Notes under the pieces: generated by a model
Seen by the model: the letters and a program-made list of their open reading frames with translations, nothing else
Database searches by the model: none
Told to the model about the DNA's origin: nothing
Source: Sulfurovum sp.
GTDB taxonomy: Bacteria; Campylobacterota; Campylobacteria; Campylobacterales; Sulfurovaceae
Assembly: GCA_030634925.1 (NCBI GenBank)
Contig: DAOVZV010000068.1
Coordinates: 1-6,438, forward strand
Reading direction: 5' to 3'
DNA: 6,438 bases
Made by a program: the position numbers and the translations under genes
In this document: piece after piece, positions 5,287 to 6,438 of the stretch
Layout of the letters: each line of letters begins with the position of its first letter
Numbering within the stretch: the stretch's first letter is position 1

Positions 5287-6438
5287 TCAAACCAATCCAG
5301 CATCCATCTCACAAGGCACTTCCACACCCATTAATTCCAATACTGTTGGTGCTATGTTATTTAGTCCACAATTTTCTTTTAGTTTTGTTACTCCGTCTGC
5401 TAGTACGAAACACCATACTTCTCCTACTGTGTGATTGGTTAGGGTGTTGCCGTCTTTGTCTTTCATCTCTTCACAGTTGCCGTGGTCTGATGTTATGATG
5501 ATGTTGTAATCGTCTTTTTTGGCTTTTGCTATAATTTTACCCAACTGGGTATCTACTGCATTGACGGCTATACACGCAGAGTCGTAGTTGCCTGTGTGTC
5601 CTACCATATCACCATTGGCGAAGTTTACTATTATCAAGTCATAATTCTCGTCCATAGCTTTTTGTACGGCTTGTCTCACTTCTGGGGCTGACATCTCGGG
5701 TTTGAGGTCATAGGTTTTGACATCAGGGCTTGGTATGAGGACTCTACTCTCTCCTATGTATGGCTCTTCTATCCCACCATTTAGGAAAAATGTAACATGT
5801 GCGTATTTTTCGGTCTCTGCTGTGTGTAGTTGGGATAGTCCTGCTTTACTTATCACCTCTGCTAGGGTATTGGTGGGTGGAGTCTTGGGAAAGAGGATTG
5901 GGTGAGTGAAACTACTATCATATTTGGTCATTGTGGCGATATGAATATGTATGTAGTCTCTATCAAATTTATCAAACAGCTCCTCACTCAAAGATGAGGT
6001 AATCTCTCTAGCTCTATCTGAACGGAAGTTGGTCATAATGACTATATCATCTCTCTTTATCCCTCTATAGTTACCAAACGCGATAGGCTCTATAAACTCA
6101 TCAAACTCATCTAGGCTATAGCGATGGTCTATATACTCTATGGGGCTACGCGTGGTAAAGGTAGAAGCTTTGGCTATAGCGTTGTATCCCTTTTCTACTC
6201 TATCCCAACGGTTGTCTCTATCCATAGTGAAAAACCTACCACCAATAGTGGCTATAGATATATCTTCATCACATATATCCTCTATCTGTGATATATACTC
6301 TTTGGCTGAAGTTGGGCTTACATCTCTTCCATCTGTGATGAGGTGTAGAAATACTCTTTTGCCTTTTGCTTTGATAAGTTTTGCCAATCCTATAGTGTGA
6401 GATATATGAGAGTGAACTCCACCATCGCTTAAAAGTCC
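5287..6438 (-). CDS. gpmI: 2,3-bisphosphoglycerate-independent phosphoglycerate mutase (C-terminal 383 residues)
   Basis: This enzyme interconverts 3- and 2-phosphoglycerate in cytoplasmic glycolysis/gluconeogenesis using two Mn2+ ions and a phosphoserine. The frame is open to position 6438 (GLLSDGGVHSH...), so the gene runs off the right edge. About 105-130 N-terminal residues, including the catalytic serine (GNSEVGH motif), are outside the window. Visible motifs, numbered from the first complete codon, are GGVHSH (6-11), DGRD (36-39), the Arg-rich DRDNRWDR (73-80), FRSDRAR (138-144), EKYAHVTFF with Lys211, and the metal ligands Asp277 and His281 (GDMVGHTG), Asp318 and His319 (SDHGN) and His336 (TNHT). 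All match the family and nothing looks damaged. The stop TGA (5287-5289) is followed after two bases by the hairpin repeat. The TTG at 6387 is internal, not a start. Confidence 0.95.
   Translation of the reverse strand, partial: GLLSDGGVHSHISHTIGLAKLIKAKGKRVFLHLITDGRDVSPTSAKEYISQIEDICDEDISIATIGGRFFTMDRDNRWDRVEKGYNAIAKASTFTTRSPIEYIDHRYSLDEFDEFIEPIAFGNYRGIKRDDIVIMTNFRSDRAREITSSLSEELFDKFDRDYIHIHIATMTKYDSSFTHPILFPKTPPTNTLAEVISKAGLSQLHTAETEKYAHVTFFLNGGIEEPYIGESRVLIPSPDVKTYDLKPEMSAPEVRQAVQKAMDENYDLIIVNFANGDMVGHTGNYDSACIAVNAVDTQLGKIIAKAKKDDYNIIITSDHGNCEEMKDKDGNTLTNHTVGEVWCFVLADGVTKLKENCGLNNIAPTVLELMGVEVPCEMDAGLV

Noticed and set aside
5090..5290. Minus-strand open frame of 66 codons running through the hairpin pair into the end of potD
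   Set aside because: It is a translation of the repeat element plus the potD antisense strand; no ribosome-binding site fits. If similar short frames recur in the genome, they would reflect copies of the repeat.
5717..5905. Plus-strand open frame of 62 codons over gpmI
   Set aside because: Antisense shadow of strongly conserved GpmI sequence.
6385..6387. TTG as the gpmI start codon
   Set aside because: The frame continues upstream to the window edge with the family motif GGVHSH, so this TTG is an internal leucine.
6140..6400. Plus-strand open frame of 86 codons over gpmI
   Set aside because: Antisense shadow of strongly conserved GpmI sequence.

Overview
The window is AT-rich, with roughly one third G+C by eye. 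It looks like a chromosomal segment of a Campylobacterota (epsilonproteobacterial) species, perhaps of the Sulfurovum/Sulfurimonas kind. The base composition, the protein character, and the presence of gpmI and fabG in the same order and orientation all point that way; in Campylobacter jejuni pgm and fabG are direct neighbours. No rRNA, tRNA, CRISPR array, integrase or transposase gene was found.

Layout, left to right. Positions 1-552 (minus) hold the N-terminal 184 codons of fabG, cut by the window edge. Positions 564-902 (minus) hold a 112-residue TerB-like all-helical protein, 11 bp upstream of fabG and apparently co-transcribed with it from a near-consensus sigma70 promoter at 927-955. 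Positions 980-3949 (minus) hold one long reading frame of 990 codons. It encodes an exported DUF3857/transglutaminase-like protein with a multi-pass membrane and soluble C-terminal part, and it is interrupted at codon 90 by a single in-frame TAA. Positions 3950-4112 are a divergent intergenic region with promoters for both flanking genes and two A/T-only inverted repeats. Positions 4113-5192 (plus) hold a complete PotD-type polyamine-binding lipid-free periplasmic protein with no transporter genes beside it. Positions 5193-5286 are a convergent gap containing two related hairpins in inverted orientation, like a REP/BIME pair or a tiny MITE. Positions 5287-6438 (minus) hold the C-terminal 383 residues of cofactor-independent phosphoglycerate mutase (gpmI), cut by the right edge.

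How it fits together. gpmI (glycolysis) and the TerB-like/fabG pair (fatty-acid synthesis) look like core genome. The potD and DUF3857-transglutaminase genes sit between them as a divergent pair, next to the repeat element, and read as an accessory insertion. The most notable points are the lone nonsense codon in an otherwise intact 990-codon frame, the twin hairpins with a compensatory base-pair change, the Fur-box-like palindrome over the potD promoter, and a charged 20-residue insertion in PotD. I did not find a clearly new multi-gene system. The nearest candidate is the divergent polyamine-binding protein/transglutaminase pair, and a functional link between them is only a hypothesis.
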